Origin: Bacteroidota bacterium
GTDB taxonomy: Bacteria > Bacteroidota > Bacteroidia > Chitinophagales > Chitinophagaceae
Assembly: GCA_013288945.1 (NCBI GenBank)
Contig: JABDAZ010000023.1
Span: 1 to 47,920 of the forward strand
Length of the DNA stretch: 47,920 nt
Direction of reading: 5' to 3'
In this document: positions 8,743 to 16,688 of the stretch, in pieces
Layout of the letters: each line of letters starts with the position of its first letter
How positions within the stretch are numbered: position 1 is the stretch's first letter
Position numbers and translations under genes: made by a program
Notes under the pieces: model-generated
The model's database searches: none
What the model saw: only the letters and a program-made list of their open reading frames with translations
What the model was told of the DNA's origin: nothing

Positions 8743-8931
8743 ATGAACCTGGAAACGGCTGCTAAAATTTTTAAATGGTGCCTTATCATTATCGGCATAT
8801 GTTATCTCATCTCCATTTCATTCGATTTAATGAGTAAAAAATCTACTTTTCAAAATGCTGCAGGATTGTTGCTGCTCGTGATGGTTATCATTGGCGCAAT
8901 ATTAATCAGCAAACAAAAAAAACAAAACTAA
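8743..8931 (+). CDS. Small two-helix membrane protein
   Basis: 62 residues from the ATG at 8743; the longer frame starting at 8686 adds an unlikely N-terminus. Two hydrophobic helices are clear: IFKWCLIIIGICYLISISF (about 8-26) and AAGLLLLVMVIIGAILIS (about 39-56), ending in KQKKQN. It stops one base before the ATG of the SPFH gene, so the two are almost certainly one transcription unit and may work together in the membrane. No family recognised. Confidence 0.7.
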   Translation: MNLETAAKIFKWCLIIIGICYLISISFDLMSKKSTFQNAAGLLLLVMVIIGAILISKQKKQN

Positions 8932-8932
8932 T

Positions 8933-9802
8933 ATGAAAAATTACATTGTTACCGGCTCTATTTTATTGTTGATTTTTATTATTCTAATCGCCGGTTGTCA
9001 TAAAATAAGCCCGACAGAAGTTGGTTTTAAAATCAATAGTTCTGGCGATTACAGAGGCATTGATAGTTTGCCTGTAATCACTGGTTATAACTTTGTGTTT
9101 CCTGGCTTCGCATACATTGTTACTATTCCTACAACGCAACAACATGTTGTTTGGAGTGAAGGTGCAAATGAAGGTTCAGAACCTGGACAGGAAATTACCG
9201 TGTCTTGTCTTGGTGGCGCAGGATTCAAGATGGACGTGGGTTTCAACTATCGCGTTGATCCATATAAAGCTTCAAAAATTTATCTTAAATACAGAACCGG
9301 CGATTTGAACAGGATAACAGAAACCTATTTGCGCAACGTTGTTAGAGGCGCCATGCAGGATTTAAGCGGCACAATGACTGTTGATTCTGTATTAAATAAT
9401 TTGCCTTATTATGAACATACTGTTGCATCAAATTTAACTGATCGGCTTTCGAAAGAAGGGTTTATCGTAGACAATTTCAACATTACCAAACAACCGATAC
9501 CGAGCGATGCAAATCTTGCGAATTCTATCAATGCAAAAATAAAAGCGAAGCAGGATGCGGAGACTTCTAAAATGCAATTGCAGCAATCAATTGCCGAAGC
9601 AAATAAATTAGTTGCTTCGGCAAGAGGCGACAGCGCTTCTAAAGTTATTAATGCACTTGCCGATGCAGAAGTTATTAAAGTAAAACAAGCTGCGCTTACC
9701 AATTCGCCACAATATATTGAGTTGATTAAAGCAGAAAAATGGGATGGAAAATTACCCGTTTATATGACGAATGGCGGAGGCTCGCTCTTTAATATAAAAT
9801 AA
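8933..9802 (+). CDS. SPFH/prohibitin-family lipoprotein
   Basis: 289 residues. The N-terminus has a hydrophobic stretch ending in a lipobox (LIAGCHK, Cys at about residue 22), so it is probably lipid-anchored. The SPFH/Band 7 domain follows (GFKMDVGFNYRVDP, then RNVVRGAMQDLSG), and the C-terminal third is a helical, Ala/Gln/Lys-rich coiled coil (KQDAETSKMQLQQSIAEANK) as in prohibitins and flotillins. Such proteins form large membrane-bound rings. The preceding 62-residue membrane protein overlaps its control region and is a probable partner. A lipobox on an SPFH protein is less common than a plain membrane helix. Confidence 0.88.
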   Translation: MKNYIVTGSILLLIFIILIAGCHKISPTEVGFKINSSGDYRGIDSLPVITGYNFVFPGFAYIVTIPTTQQHVVWSEGANEGSEPGQEITVSCLGGAGFKMDVGFNYRVDPYKASKIYLKYRTGDLNRITETYLRNVVRGAMQDLSGTMTVDSVLNNLPYYEHTVASNLTDRLSKEGFIVDNFNITKQPIPSDANLANSINAKIKAKQDAETSKMQLQQSIAEANKLVASARGDSASKVINALADAEVIKVKQAALTNSPQYIELIKAEKWDGKLPVYMTNGGGSLFNIK

Positions 9803-9826
9803 TTTTTTTTGATGAAAGCTTGCTGG

Positions 9827-10306
9827 CTAAGGCTTATCGCGGCCTATAAATCTTTCATTGCCCAATAAAAAATTAACTGCACGGGTTATATTTTTATCAA
9901 CAGATTTTTCTGTTTTAAGATTATTAATATACCGCGCAATTTCTTTTTTTCGTGAAGGTGGTAAACCGTCAAATACTTTCTTTGCTTCTTTATTTTTTAT
10001 TAATGCCTTTTTTAATTTCGGATGAATTGATGTTATTCGTTCTGTTGAGTCATGTGTTATAAAAATCGTGATTGTATCACCAACATCTTTTTTAGCAACT
10101 TTGCGCATCGGCCCATTTAAATACAAACGCCATTTGCCACTGTATTTCACGAGGTTTTGAATAAAGTTTTTATTATTAATAACCAGCGCAACAGGAATAT
10201 AACCTTTGTCTTTTCCTGCATCAGAAAATATTTTTTTTAAAATAATTGGCGGAACAAAAACATAAGGATTGATGCCGATAATAAATATTTTGGCAGAGAA
10301 TTGCAT
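9827..10306 (-). CDS. DUF1905 / YdeI-OmpD-associated domain protein
   Basis: 159 residues from the Met at 10306; the longer frame to 10345 would overlap the upstream gene's stop. The N-terminal half resembles DUF1905 (FVFVPP-like start, then GYIPVALVINN, GKWRLYLNGPMRK, KDVGDTITI), a small beta-barrel fold. The C-terminal half has the YdeI-type helical repeat LPPSRKKEIARYINNLKT. These proteins are linked by homology to bacteriocin-protection factors but their biochemistry is unknown. It lies 20 bp behind the ThuA gene on the same strand. Confidence 0.75.
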   Translation of the reverse strand: MQFSAKIFIIGINPYVFVPPIILKKIFSDAGKDKGYIPVALVINNKNFIQNLVKYSGKWRLYLNGPMRKVAKKDVGDTITIFITHDSTERITSIHPKLKKALIKNKEAKKVFDGLPPSRKKEIARYINNLKTEKSVDKNITRAVNFLLGNERFIGRDKP

Positions 10307-10326
10307 GATTAATAATCGTGTAAAAT

Positions 10327-11142
10327 TTATTTTTTTGCCGCCCAAAAAATTGCGTTGCGAAAAATAGTTGTGTACGCGTCATTATCAAATAAATCCGGAG
10401 AATGGCCCATGAAGATGTAAATATTTTTTGCCGCAACTTTTTCATTCGTCCAGATTACCGGATGATCTCCCATTTTAATTTTTGAATCAGGTGTGTAAGT
10501 CGATTCATCAACGGACGCAATGGTATGCACATTTGGCCGCGGGCTTTTATTATAAGTGTACCATTCTTCTTTTTTTATTATAAAAGATTTTGGTACATTT
10601 TTCATGCAAGGATTATTAATGTCTTCTACATTTACTTTTGCATCCACAAATGTGGCGATATAATTTTCATATCTTATTCCGCCCATAAAATTGCTGAACC
10701 AGTTCCACATTTGGTAACCATCAAATTCGCCAAGCAATGTTGCATGGTGAAAACCAATCCATCCGCCTTTTCCTTTTTCTATATATTTTTGAAAAGCCGC
10801 AGAAGCCGCGCCTGTCCACGCATACGGTGCATAATCTAATTGTATAAACAATTGATATTTTGCTAAATAATCATCATTAATACTGTCTGTTTTGATAATA
10901 TAATCAATGGAAAAATTGCTGTCGGCTGCTAATTTATCCAGCCAGATTTTTGCACGTTTGGAATATAAAATATGATGCCCGCCATTTTCATACAAAGCAA
11001 GCACGTGAAATTTTGGAGATGGTTTGTTAGTTTTTATTTTTTTATTAATAGCAGGCTGCTCCAATTGTTTTGTAATAATTTTATAGCTGCAAAAAACAAT
11101 AATAAAAATAGAAAGTGCAGTTAGTAAAATTGAATTTTTCAT
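10327..11142 (-). CDS. ThuA-like domain protein
   Basis: 271 residues starting at Met 11142 (MKNSILLTALSIFIIVFC), which gives a clean membrane anchor or signal sequence; the frame's earlier Met at 11223 overlaps a terminator. The mature part is a class I glutamine-amidotransferase-like ThuA fold: HVLALYENGGHH, YQLFIQLDYAPYAW, GGWIGFHHATLLGEF, and DHPVIWTNE near the end. ThuA proteins are tied to breakdown of oxidised (3-keto) disaccharides and to extracytoplasmic sugar metabolism in Bacteroidetes. The GMC, TIM-barrel and DUF1080 genes at 18-22 kb would fit the same pathway, though they are not adjacent. Confidence 0.85.
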   Translation of the reverse strand: MKNSILLTALSIFIIVFCSYKIITKQLEQPAINKKIKTNKPSPKFHVLALYENGGHHILYSKRAKIWLDKLAADSNFSIDYIIKTDSINDDYLAKYQLFIQLDYAPYAWTGAASAAFQKYIEKGKGGWIGFHHATLLGEFDGYQMWNWFSNFMGGIRYENYIATFVDAKVNVEDINNPCMKNVPKSFIIKKEEWYTYNKSPRPNVHTIASVDESTYTPDSKIKMGDHPVIWTNEKVAAKNIYIFMGHSPDLFDNDAYTTIFRNAIFWAAKK

Positions 11143-11209
11143 ACTTATAAAAGAAAAAATAACCTGGATATACTGATTAATAAATTGAATATAAAAGTTA
11201 TTGATAAAG

Positions 11210-11239
11210 AAAAAGAGTTTCAATTTTGAAACTCTTTTT
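11210..11239. terminator. Bidirectional terminator
   Basis: Perfect 7-bp stem GAGTTTC/GAAACTC with loop AATTTT, flanked by AAAAA and TTTTT. It sits between the Ala/Thr-rich protein and ThuA, both on the minus strand, so it should end the former's transcript. Confidence 0.75.
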
Positions 11240-11250
11240 CTTTATTGAAT

Positions 11251-11661
11251 TTAATTTGTCTTCTTGATATATTCTTTATTTCCGGCAGGCGTTAGCGTGT
11301 ATCTTCCACCTTTTGAACCTTCATAAATTGTTCTTCCTTTTGCATCTGTGCCAACGGCTTTGTCGGCAGTTTTATTAACGCCTTGCGTTACTGTTTTTGC
11401 TTTCGCAGTTGCAGGCGCAGTAGTAGTTGTCGTTGTTGCTGGAGGTGTTGCCGGCACTGGTTTTACAGTTGTTGTTGCTGGAGTTGTAGTAGTGGTTGTA
11501 GCTGCTGCAGCGGCTTGTGCTTTTGCGGCTTTCTTTTCTGCACGCGCAGCTTTTTTTGCAGCTTTTGCTGAATCGGATAAAGGCGCTTTTTGTGCATGCA
11601 CATTATTAATGCCCGCAAATAAAAGTGTGAGTGCTAACAATGATGATAGTAATTTTTTCAT
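11251..11661 (-). CDS. Secreted Ala/Thr/Pro-rich low-complexity protein
   Basis: 136 residues. Signal peptide MKKLLSSLLALTLLFAGINNVHA is followed by an Ala/Lys helix (SAKAAKKAARAEKKAAKAQ) and a long Thr/Pro/Ala linker (TTTTTTPATTTVKPVPATPP). The last 35 residues form a small domain, VGTDAKGRTIYEGSKGGRYTLTPAGNKEYIK, with the look of short Bacteroidetes surface proteins whose tail reads 'GRTIYEGPRGGRYY.N..G.K.Y'. No function known. It is cut off from ThuA by a terminator, so it is likely monocistronic. Confidence 0.75.
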   Translation of the reverse strand: MKKLLSSLLALTLLFAGINNVHAQKAPLSDSAKAAKKAARAEKKAAKAQAAAAATTTTTTPATTTVKPVPATPPATTTTTTAPATAKAKTVTQGVNKTADKAVGTDAKGRTIYEGSKGGRYTLTPAGNKEYIKKTN

Positions 11662-11735
11662 AAATTATTTTTTTGAACCGTTAAGATAAGTGAATTTATG
11701 AAATCAAAATACGTTGCATAAAAATTTTAAGGCAA

Positions 11736-12257
11736 CTATTTTTTCGACATTAATGGCTGATTTATTTTTTTAGAAAGCCAGCTATTTTTTACAGATATAA
11801 TCCAGTTTGTTTCCAACTCTTTTTTGGTAAGAACGATATTGTTGAAATACAAAGTTTCTTCATTAATAAAATTATTTTCAACCGCATAATTCAATTGCGA
11901 TAATGGAAGCAACTGAATTTTTTCTTTATTATAAAAAGCAAGTAATAATCTGTCGAATAAATTTACCTTAAACAATTGTTCAATCTGTTTTATTAACCGC
12001 ACCGAACCATCCGTGCTGCAACCGCTAACGCCAGACGAAGTTTCATCTGCCATCAATACAATAAACTGCCCGAAAAATAAATTGCCATAACCTTTTACTG
12101 GCGTTCCATGGCTTTGCCAGGTTGTAGCAAATTCATTAAGCATATTTTCAATTTGCAACGCTTCGCTTAAAGTAAATAAACGGTTGCTCTGGTAAATCCA
12201 CACGCGCGAATTATCTGCAAAATCTGTTGGAAGTAATTCTTTATAATTAAGGTTCAT
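11736..12257 (-). CDS. Conserved Bacteroidetes protein of unknown function
   Basis: 173 residues, no signal peptide or membrane helix, so cytoplasmic. It has a well conserved core: SRVWIYQSNR, a stretch ending WQSHGTPVKGYG, and FIVLMADETSSGVSGCSTDGS, which I recognise as a family common in Bacteroidetes and often misnamed 'ABC transporter ATPase' although it has no Walker motifs. The Cys in SGCSTD is invariant in my recollection and may be functional. It follows the CCG Fe-S gene on the same strand by about 100 bp; those two families often sit together in Bacteroidetes, so a redox link is plausible. Confidence 0.8.
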   Translation of the reverse strand: MNLNYKELLPTDFADNSRVWIYQSNRLFTLSEALQIENMLNEFATTWQSHGTPVKGYGNLFFGQFIVLMADETSSGVSGCSTDGSVRLIKQIEQLFKVNLFDRLLLAFYNKEKIQLLPLSQLNYAVENNFINEETLYFNNIVLTKKELETNWIISVKNSWLSKKINQPLMSKK

Positions 12258-12361
12258 GGAAATTAATAATTGAGAATTTATAATTAATAATGAGCGAAAA
12301 TGAATTGATTATTCTTTATTAATTGTTGAATATTTATTAATAAGTTTTACAAAGTTATCTA

Positions 12362-13138
12362 TTAAATAGAAGCCGCAATAATTTCCGCAATATCCATCAC
12401 TTTTACATCATCTTCTTTCTCTTTATTTTTTACGCCGTCAGTTAACATAGTATTGCAAAAAGGACAAGCTGATGCAATAATATTTGCGCCCGTTTCTATA
12501 GCTTCTGCACTTCGTTCAAAATTGATTCTTGTAGTTCCTTTTTCTTCTTCTTTAAACATTTGCGCGCCGCCTGCGCCACAGCACAAACCTTTGCTACGGC
12601 AACGTTTCATTTCAACCAATTCCACATCCAGCGCTTCTAAAACTTTTCTTGGCGCTTCGTAAATATTGTTTGCGCGGCCAAGATAGCAACTGTCGTGATA
12701 TGTAATTTTTTTTCCGGTAAAACTTCCGCCTTCTTTAATAATAATTTTTCCTTCATCAAGCAATTGTTGTAAAAAAACGGTGTGATGGATCACTTCATAA
12801 TTTCCACCAAGTTCAAAATATTCATTTTTTAAAATATTGAAACAATGCGGGCACGCAGTTACTATTTTTTTTATTGCATAATTATTCAGTGTTTGAATAT
12901 TTTGATAAGCCATCATTTGAAACATAAATTCATTTCCCGCGCGGCGAACCGGATCGCCAGTGCACATTTCTTCTTTGCCTAAAATGGCATAAGATATGTT
13001 GATTTTATTTAAAATAGTTGCAAATGCTTTTGTAATTTTTTGCGCACGCTGATCAAAACTTCCGGCACATCCAACCCAAAATAAAATTTCGGGCGTTTCA
13101 CCTTTTGCAATCATTTCTGCCATTGTGGGAACAACCAT
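12362..13138 (-). CDS. CCG-domain Fe-S oxidoreductase subunit (HdrB/GlpC-like)
   Basis: 258 residues with two cysteine-rich CCG-type domains. Domain one: FWVGCAGSFDQRA, then VTACPHCFNILKNEY. Domain two: YHDSCYLGRANNIYEAPR, CRSKGLCCGAGGAQMF and ASACPFCNTMLTDG. These bind the non-cubane or 4Fe-4S clusters at which heterodisulfide-type substrates are reduced. It lacks its own ferredoxin-type motifs, so it needs an electron-carrying partner, most likely the protein at 6545-7858, which has them. It is divergent from the Crp/Fnr gene across 116 bp. Confidence 0.9.
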   Translation of the reverse strand: MVVPTMAEMIAKGETPEILFWVGCAGSFDQRAQKITKAFATILNKINISYAILGKEEMCTGDPVRRAGNEFMFQMMAYQNIQTLNNYAIKKIVTACPHCFNILKNEYFELGGNYEVIHHTVFLQQLLDEGKIIIKEGGSFTGKKITYHDSCYLGRANNIYEAPRKVLEALDVELVEMKRCRSKGLCCGAGGAQMFKEEEKGTTRINFERSAEAIETGANIIASACPFCNTMLTDGVKNKEKEDDVKVMDIAEIIAASI

Positions 13139-13177
13139 AAACCGTAATTTTCAGTAAATCTAATTAAAACAAACAAA

Positions 13178-13185
13178 TAGTTTTG
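13178..13185 (+). promoter_or_regulatory. Candidate promoter for the Crp/Fnr gene
   Basis: TAGTTTTG matches TAnnTTTG and lies 70 bp before the ATG at 13255, in the 116-bp divergent gap. No good -33 element is visible. An autoregulatory Crp/Fnr site could also be in this gap, but I see no clear palindrome. Confidence 0.4.
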
Positions 13186-13254
13186 CGGTTCAATTTATCT
13201 TAAAATATTTCCCTCGTGAAATTGTAACTTTAAAAAAATAAAACCTGTGTAAAT

Positions 13255-13956
13255 ATGCCTGCTGATGATAAAATGATTTTGATACGCAACTATGATTTGT
13301 GGTGCAATTTGTCTGACGATGATTTTGAAGAACTGAATATTGAACATCATTTTATTGAAGCGCCAAAAGGTGAATATATTTATTTTGAAGCATACAATCA
13401 TAACCGTTTATATTTTATAAAAGAAGGCTACATTAAAATCGGTTATATTGATAATGATGGCAATGAAAAAGTAAAAGAAATTATACGTAAGGGCGAAATT
13501 TTCGGACAGTTTTCTTTAGAAAGAAATAACCTGCATGGAGAATTTGCGCAAGCATATAAAAACAATGTGAGCCTTTGCGCATTTACGATTGAAGATTTTG
13601 AAAAACTCCTGAAACGCAAGCCAGAACTGGCTTTGAAGTATAGCAAACAAGTCGGTTCAAAACTCCGCAACATAGAAAACCGCATAATGAATTTGCTGAA
13701 CAAAGATGTGAAAACGCGGCTCATTCATTTTCTCTGGCAATTGGTTGAACAGGAAATTGGCGAAAGCACAACGGAAGGTTTTTGCATTCCAAATTATTTA
13801 ACGCATGAAGATATTGCGAACTTAATCGGCTCGAGCAGGCAAACTGTTACCACGATGATTAATGAACTGGAGGAAGAAAAAGTTGTGTCTTACAACCGCA
13901 ACCAAATTTGCTTTCTTGATGTTAAAAAATTACAAAAGCGCATCAGTGTCACTTAA
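13255..13956 (+). CDS. Crp/Fnr-family transcriptional regulator
   Basis: 233 residues. The N-terminal 140 residues form a cyclic-nucleotide-binding-like beta-roll (APKGEYIYFEAYNHNRLYFIKEGYIKIGY, then GEIFGQFSLE). A long dimer helix (PELALKYSKQVGSKLRNIENRIMNLL) leads to a winged helix with recognition sequence LTHEDIANLIGSSRQTVTTMINELEEE. No Cys cluster as in true Fnr and no clear cAMP pocket (the Arg-Ser motif is missing), so the ligand is unknown. It is divergent from the CCG redox gene and precedes a run of small stress-type proteins that it might control. Confidence 0.9.
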   Translation: MPADDKMILIRNYDLWCNLSDDDFEELNIEHHFIEAPKGEYIYFEAYNHNRLYFIKEGYIKIGYIDNDGNEKVKEIIRKGEIFGQFSLERNNLHGEFAQAYKNNVSLCAFTIEDFEKLLKRKPELALKYSKQVGSKLRNIENRIMNLLNKDVKTRLIHFLWQLVEQEIGESTTEGFCIPNYLTHEDIANLIGSSRQTVTTMINELEEEKVVSYNRNQICFLDVKKLQKRISVT

Positions 13957-13983
13957 GCGACAAAGAGGCGCGAATCGTAAATC

Positions 13984-13991
13984 TACTTTTG
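13984..13991 (+). promoter_or_regulatory. Candidate promoter of the YHS gene
   Basis: TACTTTTG fits TAnnTTTG, 18 bp before the chosen ATG at 14009 and after the stop of the regulator gene. It supports the start at 14009 rather than the longer frame beginning inside the regulator. Confidence 0.5.
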
Positions 13992-14008
13992 TTGTACAAT
14001 TAATAAAT

Positions 14009-14452
14009 ATGAAAAAAGTATTTTTTACATGTACACTTTTAATGATAGCCGGTTTCGCATTTTCACAAAAAAATTTTAACCTTGATAATGGTGTGGCAAT
14101 TAAAGGATATGATCCTGTTGCTTACTTCGCACAAAACAAATCTGTAAAAGGCGACAAACAATTTTCAGTGGTTGATAATGGCGTTACTTATTATTTTTCT
14201 TCTGCAAATAATAAAGAAGAGTTTAAAAAGAACCCGGCAAAATATGCGCCGCAATATGGCGGCTGGTGCGCATACGCAATGGGAAAAGATGGAACAAAAG
14301 TGGAAGTTGATCCCGGAACATTTAAAATTATTAATGGAAAATTATTTCTTTTTTACAATCAGTTTTTTAATAACACTTTAAAAAGCTGGAACAAAGATGA
14401 AGAAAACCTGCACCGCAGTGCAGATGCAAACTGGCAAAAATTAAATCATTAA
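14009..14452 (+). CDS. Secreted YHS-domain protein
   Basis: 147 residues from the ATG at 14009, preceded by a promoter-like element. Signal peptide MKKVFFTCTLLMIAGFAFS with cleavage before Gln20. A YHS-like domain follows: VAIKGYDPVAYFAQNKSVKG, TYYFSSANNKEEFKKNPAKYAPQYGGWCAYAMGKD. The single Cys sits in YGGWCAYA. YHS domains are thought to bind metals; in Bacteroidetes this secreted version typically lies beside DoxX and YceI genes, as here. The DoxX gene starts 19 bp after its stop, so they are likely co-transcribed. Confidence 0.88.
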   Translation: MKKVFFTCTLLMIAGFAFSQKNFNLDNGVAIKGYDPVAYFAQNKSVKGDKQFSVVDNGVTYYFSSANNKEEFKKNPAKYAPQYGGWCAYAMGKDGTKVEVDPGTFKIINGKLFLFYNQFFNNTLKSWNKDEENLHRSADANWQKLNH

Positions 14453-14471
14453 TAAAAATAAAAAAGCCATC

Positions 14472-14873
14472 ATGAAATTGAGAAATATTTTTTTGTGGAT
14501 ACTTCGTTTGGTTGCCGCAGTAATATTATTGCAAACGTTGTACTTTAAATTTACTGCACATCCAGACTCTGTAAAATTGTTTACAGACCTCGGCATGGAA
14601 CCTTGGGGAAGAATCGGAACGGGCATTTTTGAACTTATTGCTTCTATATTAGTTTTATATCCGAAAACCACAGGATATGGCGCTGCATTGGGTTTGGGCT
14701 TAATGGCCGGAGCAATTTATTTTCATTTAACCAAATTAGGAATTGTGTATGAAGGCGATGCTGTATTGTTTATTTATGCAGTTACTGTTTTTATTTGCTG
14801 CGCAATTCTTGCATTTATTTATAGAAACGATTTGGTTAGATTAGTTGGTTTGCAAAAAAAACAAACCATATAA
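14472..14873 (+). CDS. DoxX-family membrane protein
   Basis: 133 residues with four hydrophobic helices (about 7-23, 49-64, 70-88, 98-117), the usual size and topology of DoxX/DoxD-like proteins. Recognisable features are LQTLYFKFTAHPDSVKLF near the N-terminus and GIFELIASILVLYPKT. The family is linked to thiosulfate or redox metabolism at the membrane but the molecular role is unsettled. It lies between the YHS and YceI genes on the same strand. Confidence 0.85.
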   Translation: MKLRNIFLWILRLVAAVILLQTLYFKFTAHPDSVKLFTDLGMEPWGRIGTGIFELIASILVLYPKTTGYGAALGLGLMAGAIYFHLTKLGIVYEGDAVLFIYAVTVFICCAILAFIYRNDLVRLVGLQKKQTI

Positions 14874-14910
14874 TTTTGGATTTTATTTGTTGAATGGTTA
14901 ATAAAAAAGC

Positions 14911-15441
14911 ATGAAGAAAATTTTTTTACTCTCTTTTATTTTTATAAGTAACACGCATTTATTTTCTCAAACTTATGTGCCTGTTAATGATGGTTCGAAA
15001 GTTGCTTTTAAAATAAAAAATCTCGGCTTTAATGTTGATGGATCTTTCAGCGGATTAAAAGGAACGATTAAATTTAATCCTGCTGATTTAAATGCGTCTT
15101 CTTTCGATATAACTATTGATGCAAATTCTGTTAATACCGACAACGATATGCGCGATAACCATTTGCGCGAAGGCACTTATTTTGATGTGAAAAACCATCC
15201 TGTAATTCATTTCGTATCTGAAAAAATAATGGCTTCAAAAACTGCATTTTTAATTGCAGGAAAACTGACAATTAAAAATACAACGAAAGATATTTCATTT
15301 CCATTTACAGCCAAAGATGCAAACGGCGGATTTGTTTTTGATGGTGAATTTAAAATAAACCGAAAAGATTTTGAAGTTGGCGGCGGAAGCACTTTGTCTG
15401 ATAATGTTACCGTGAATTTGCATGTGGTTTCAAAAAAATAA
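14911..15441 (+). CDS. YceI-family periplasmic lipid-binding-like protein
   Basis: 176 residues. Signal peptide MKKIFLLSFIFISNTHLFSQ, then a lipocalin-like beta-barrel characteristic of YceI: KVAFKIKNLGFNVDGSFSGL, the helix-rich signature DNDMRDNHLREGTYFDVKNHP, and a final strand SDNVTVNLHVVSKK. YceI proteins bind polyisoprenoids in their barrel. Together with the DoxX and YHS genes just upstream this makes a three-gene envelope cassette probably expressed together. Confidence 0.92.
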   Translation: MKKIFLLSFIFISNTHLFSQTYVPVNDGSKVAFKIKNLGFNVDGSFSGLKGTIKFNPADLNASSFDITIDANSVNTDNDMRDNHLREGTYFDVKNHPVIHFVSEKIMASKTAFLIAGKLTIKNTTKDISFPFTAKDANGGFVFDGEFKINRKDFEVGGGSTLSDNVTVNLHVVSKK

Positions 15442-15471
15442 TTATATTGTTTATCAGCCTAAAACTAAGTT

Positions 15472-15972
15472 ATGAAATTACAACACGCAGTTAATAATAC
15501 GTTCATTCAACTTGCTGCGGGTTTACAGCAATTAACGCCTGATGAATATATAAAACCTTGCAAAGCTTTATTCAGCAACACTATTGGCCAGCATGTGCGC
15601 CATATTATTGAATCCTATTTATGCCTTGAAAAAGGATATTATTCAGGATTAATAAATTATGAAAAACGCGAAAGAAGTTTATTAATAGAAACAGATAAAA
15701 CCGTTGCAGAAAATTTATTAATAGAAATAAAAAATAATTTAGATAAAGAGAATAAAGAGTTGAAACTGCAGGTTATCTATGACGACACCGCTGATGAGCC
15801 AATTATTATTTCAACAAATTATTTTCGCGAAGTAGCTTATAATATTGAACACACCATTCATCATATGGCATTAATACGTGTTGGCATTAATGAAACAACA
15901 AATATTTTATTGCCGGAAAATTTCGGCGTTGCTTCTTCAACAATTAAGTATCGCAAACAATGTGCACAGTAA
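15472..15972 (+). CDS. DinB-family protein
   Basis: 166 residues, four-helix bundle with the three metal-binding His expected of DinB/YfiT proteins: QHVRHIIE (about residue 43) and EHTIHHMALIR (about residue 125). Members include metal-dependent thiol transferases and many proteins of unknown activity. It overlaps the start of the NRDE gene by 13 bp, so translation of the two is probably coupled. Confidence 0.85.
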   Translation: MKLQHAVNNTFIQLAAGLQQLTPDEYIKPCKALFSNTIGQHVRHIIESYLCLEKGYYSGLINYEKRERSLLIETDKTVAENLLIEIKNNLDKENKELKLQVIYDDTADEPIIISTNYFREVAYNIEHTIHHMALIRVGINETTNILLPENFGVASSTIKYRKQCAQ

Positions 15973-16688
15973 CTTTTATTCCTGTTAATAATAAATTTTT
16001 TATTACGTCAAACCGCGATGAAAAATCATTGCGCAAGCAAGCTATTGCGCCTGCTTTATACAAAATGAAAACAGGAAATATTATTTTTCCGAAAGATGCA
16101 AATGCAGGCGGAACGTGGTTTGCAGCGCATGAAAATGGAAATGCAGTTATTTTTCTAAATGGTGCATTAAAAAAACACAATAGTATTCCGCTTTATAAAA
16201 AAAGCCGCGGATTAATTTTATTGGATTTAATTGACAGCGATAATCCATATCAAAAATTCCTGTCTGAAAATTTTATTAATATAGAACCATTTACTGCAAT
16301 TATATTTTGCGAACAACAATTATTTGAATGCAGATGGGATGGCAAAGGAAAGTTTTACAAACATCTTGAAGAAAATATTCCGCACATTTGGTCGTCTGTT
16401 ACTTTATATGATGATGCAGTTATTAATAAACGCGAAAGATGGTTTGCAGAATGGTTGCAAAAAAATCCTTTGCCAACGCAAGAAGATATTTTATCATTCC
16501 ATCAGTTTACCGGCGATGGAGATAAGAGAAATGATTTATTAATGAACCGCGATGGTGAAACATATACCGTAAGTATTACATCACTTGAAAGTGGCGCGGA
16601 TACTGGTGTTTTGAAATATCTTGATTTTAAAGATCAGCAAACGCACGAGATGCAATTCGAATTTTCAAAAGCAATTGCTTACAAGTAA
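15960..16688 (+). CDS. NRDE (TANGO2-like) protein
   Basis: 242 residues beginning MCTVTF; Cys2 would be the N-terminal nucleophile in the Ntn-hydrolase-like fold. The family motif NRDE appears intact in FFITSNRDEKS (residues 18-21), with GGTWFAAHENGN and LNGA following. TANGO2 homologues have been tied to heme trafficking and Golgi organisation in eukaryotes; the bacterial role is unknown. It overlaps the DinB gene at its start, and its stop shares bases with the next ATG (TAATG), so three genes appear translationally coupled. Confidence 0.88.
   Translation: MCTVTFIPVNNKFFITSNRDEKSLRKQAIAPALYKMKTGNIIFPKDANAGGTWFAAHENGNAVIFLNGALKKHNSIPLYKKSRGLILLDLIDSDNPYQKFLSENFINIEPFTAIIFCEQQLFECRWDGKGKFYKHLEENIPHIWSSVTLYDDAVINKRERWFAEWLQKNPLPTQEDILSFHQFTGDGDKRNDLLMNRDGETYTVSITSLESGADTGVLKYLDFKDQQTHEMQFEFSKAIAYK

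Noticed and set aside
11348-11689. 113-codon plus-strand ORF rich in Val and Ala
   Set aside because: It is the shadow of the Ala/Thr-rich secreted protein gene on the other strand, whose signal peptide and terminator are clear.
13862-14008. Longer N-terminus for the YHS protein starting inside the regulator gene
   Set aside because: A signal peptide begins at 14009 and a TAnnTTTG element lies just before it.
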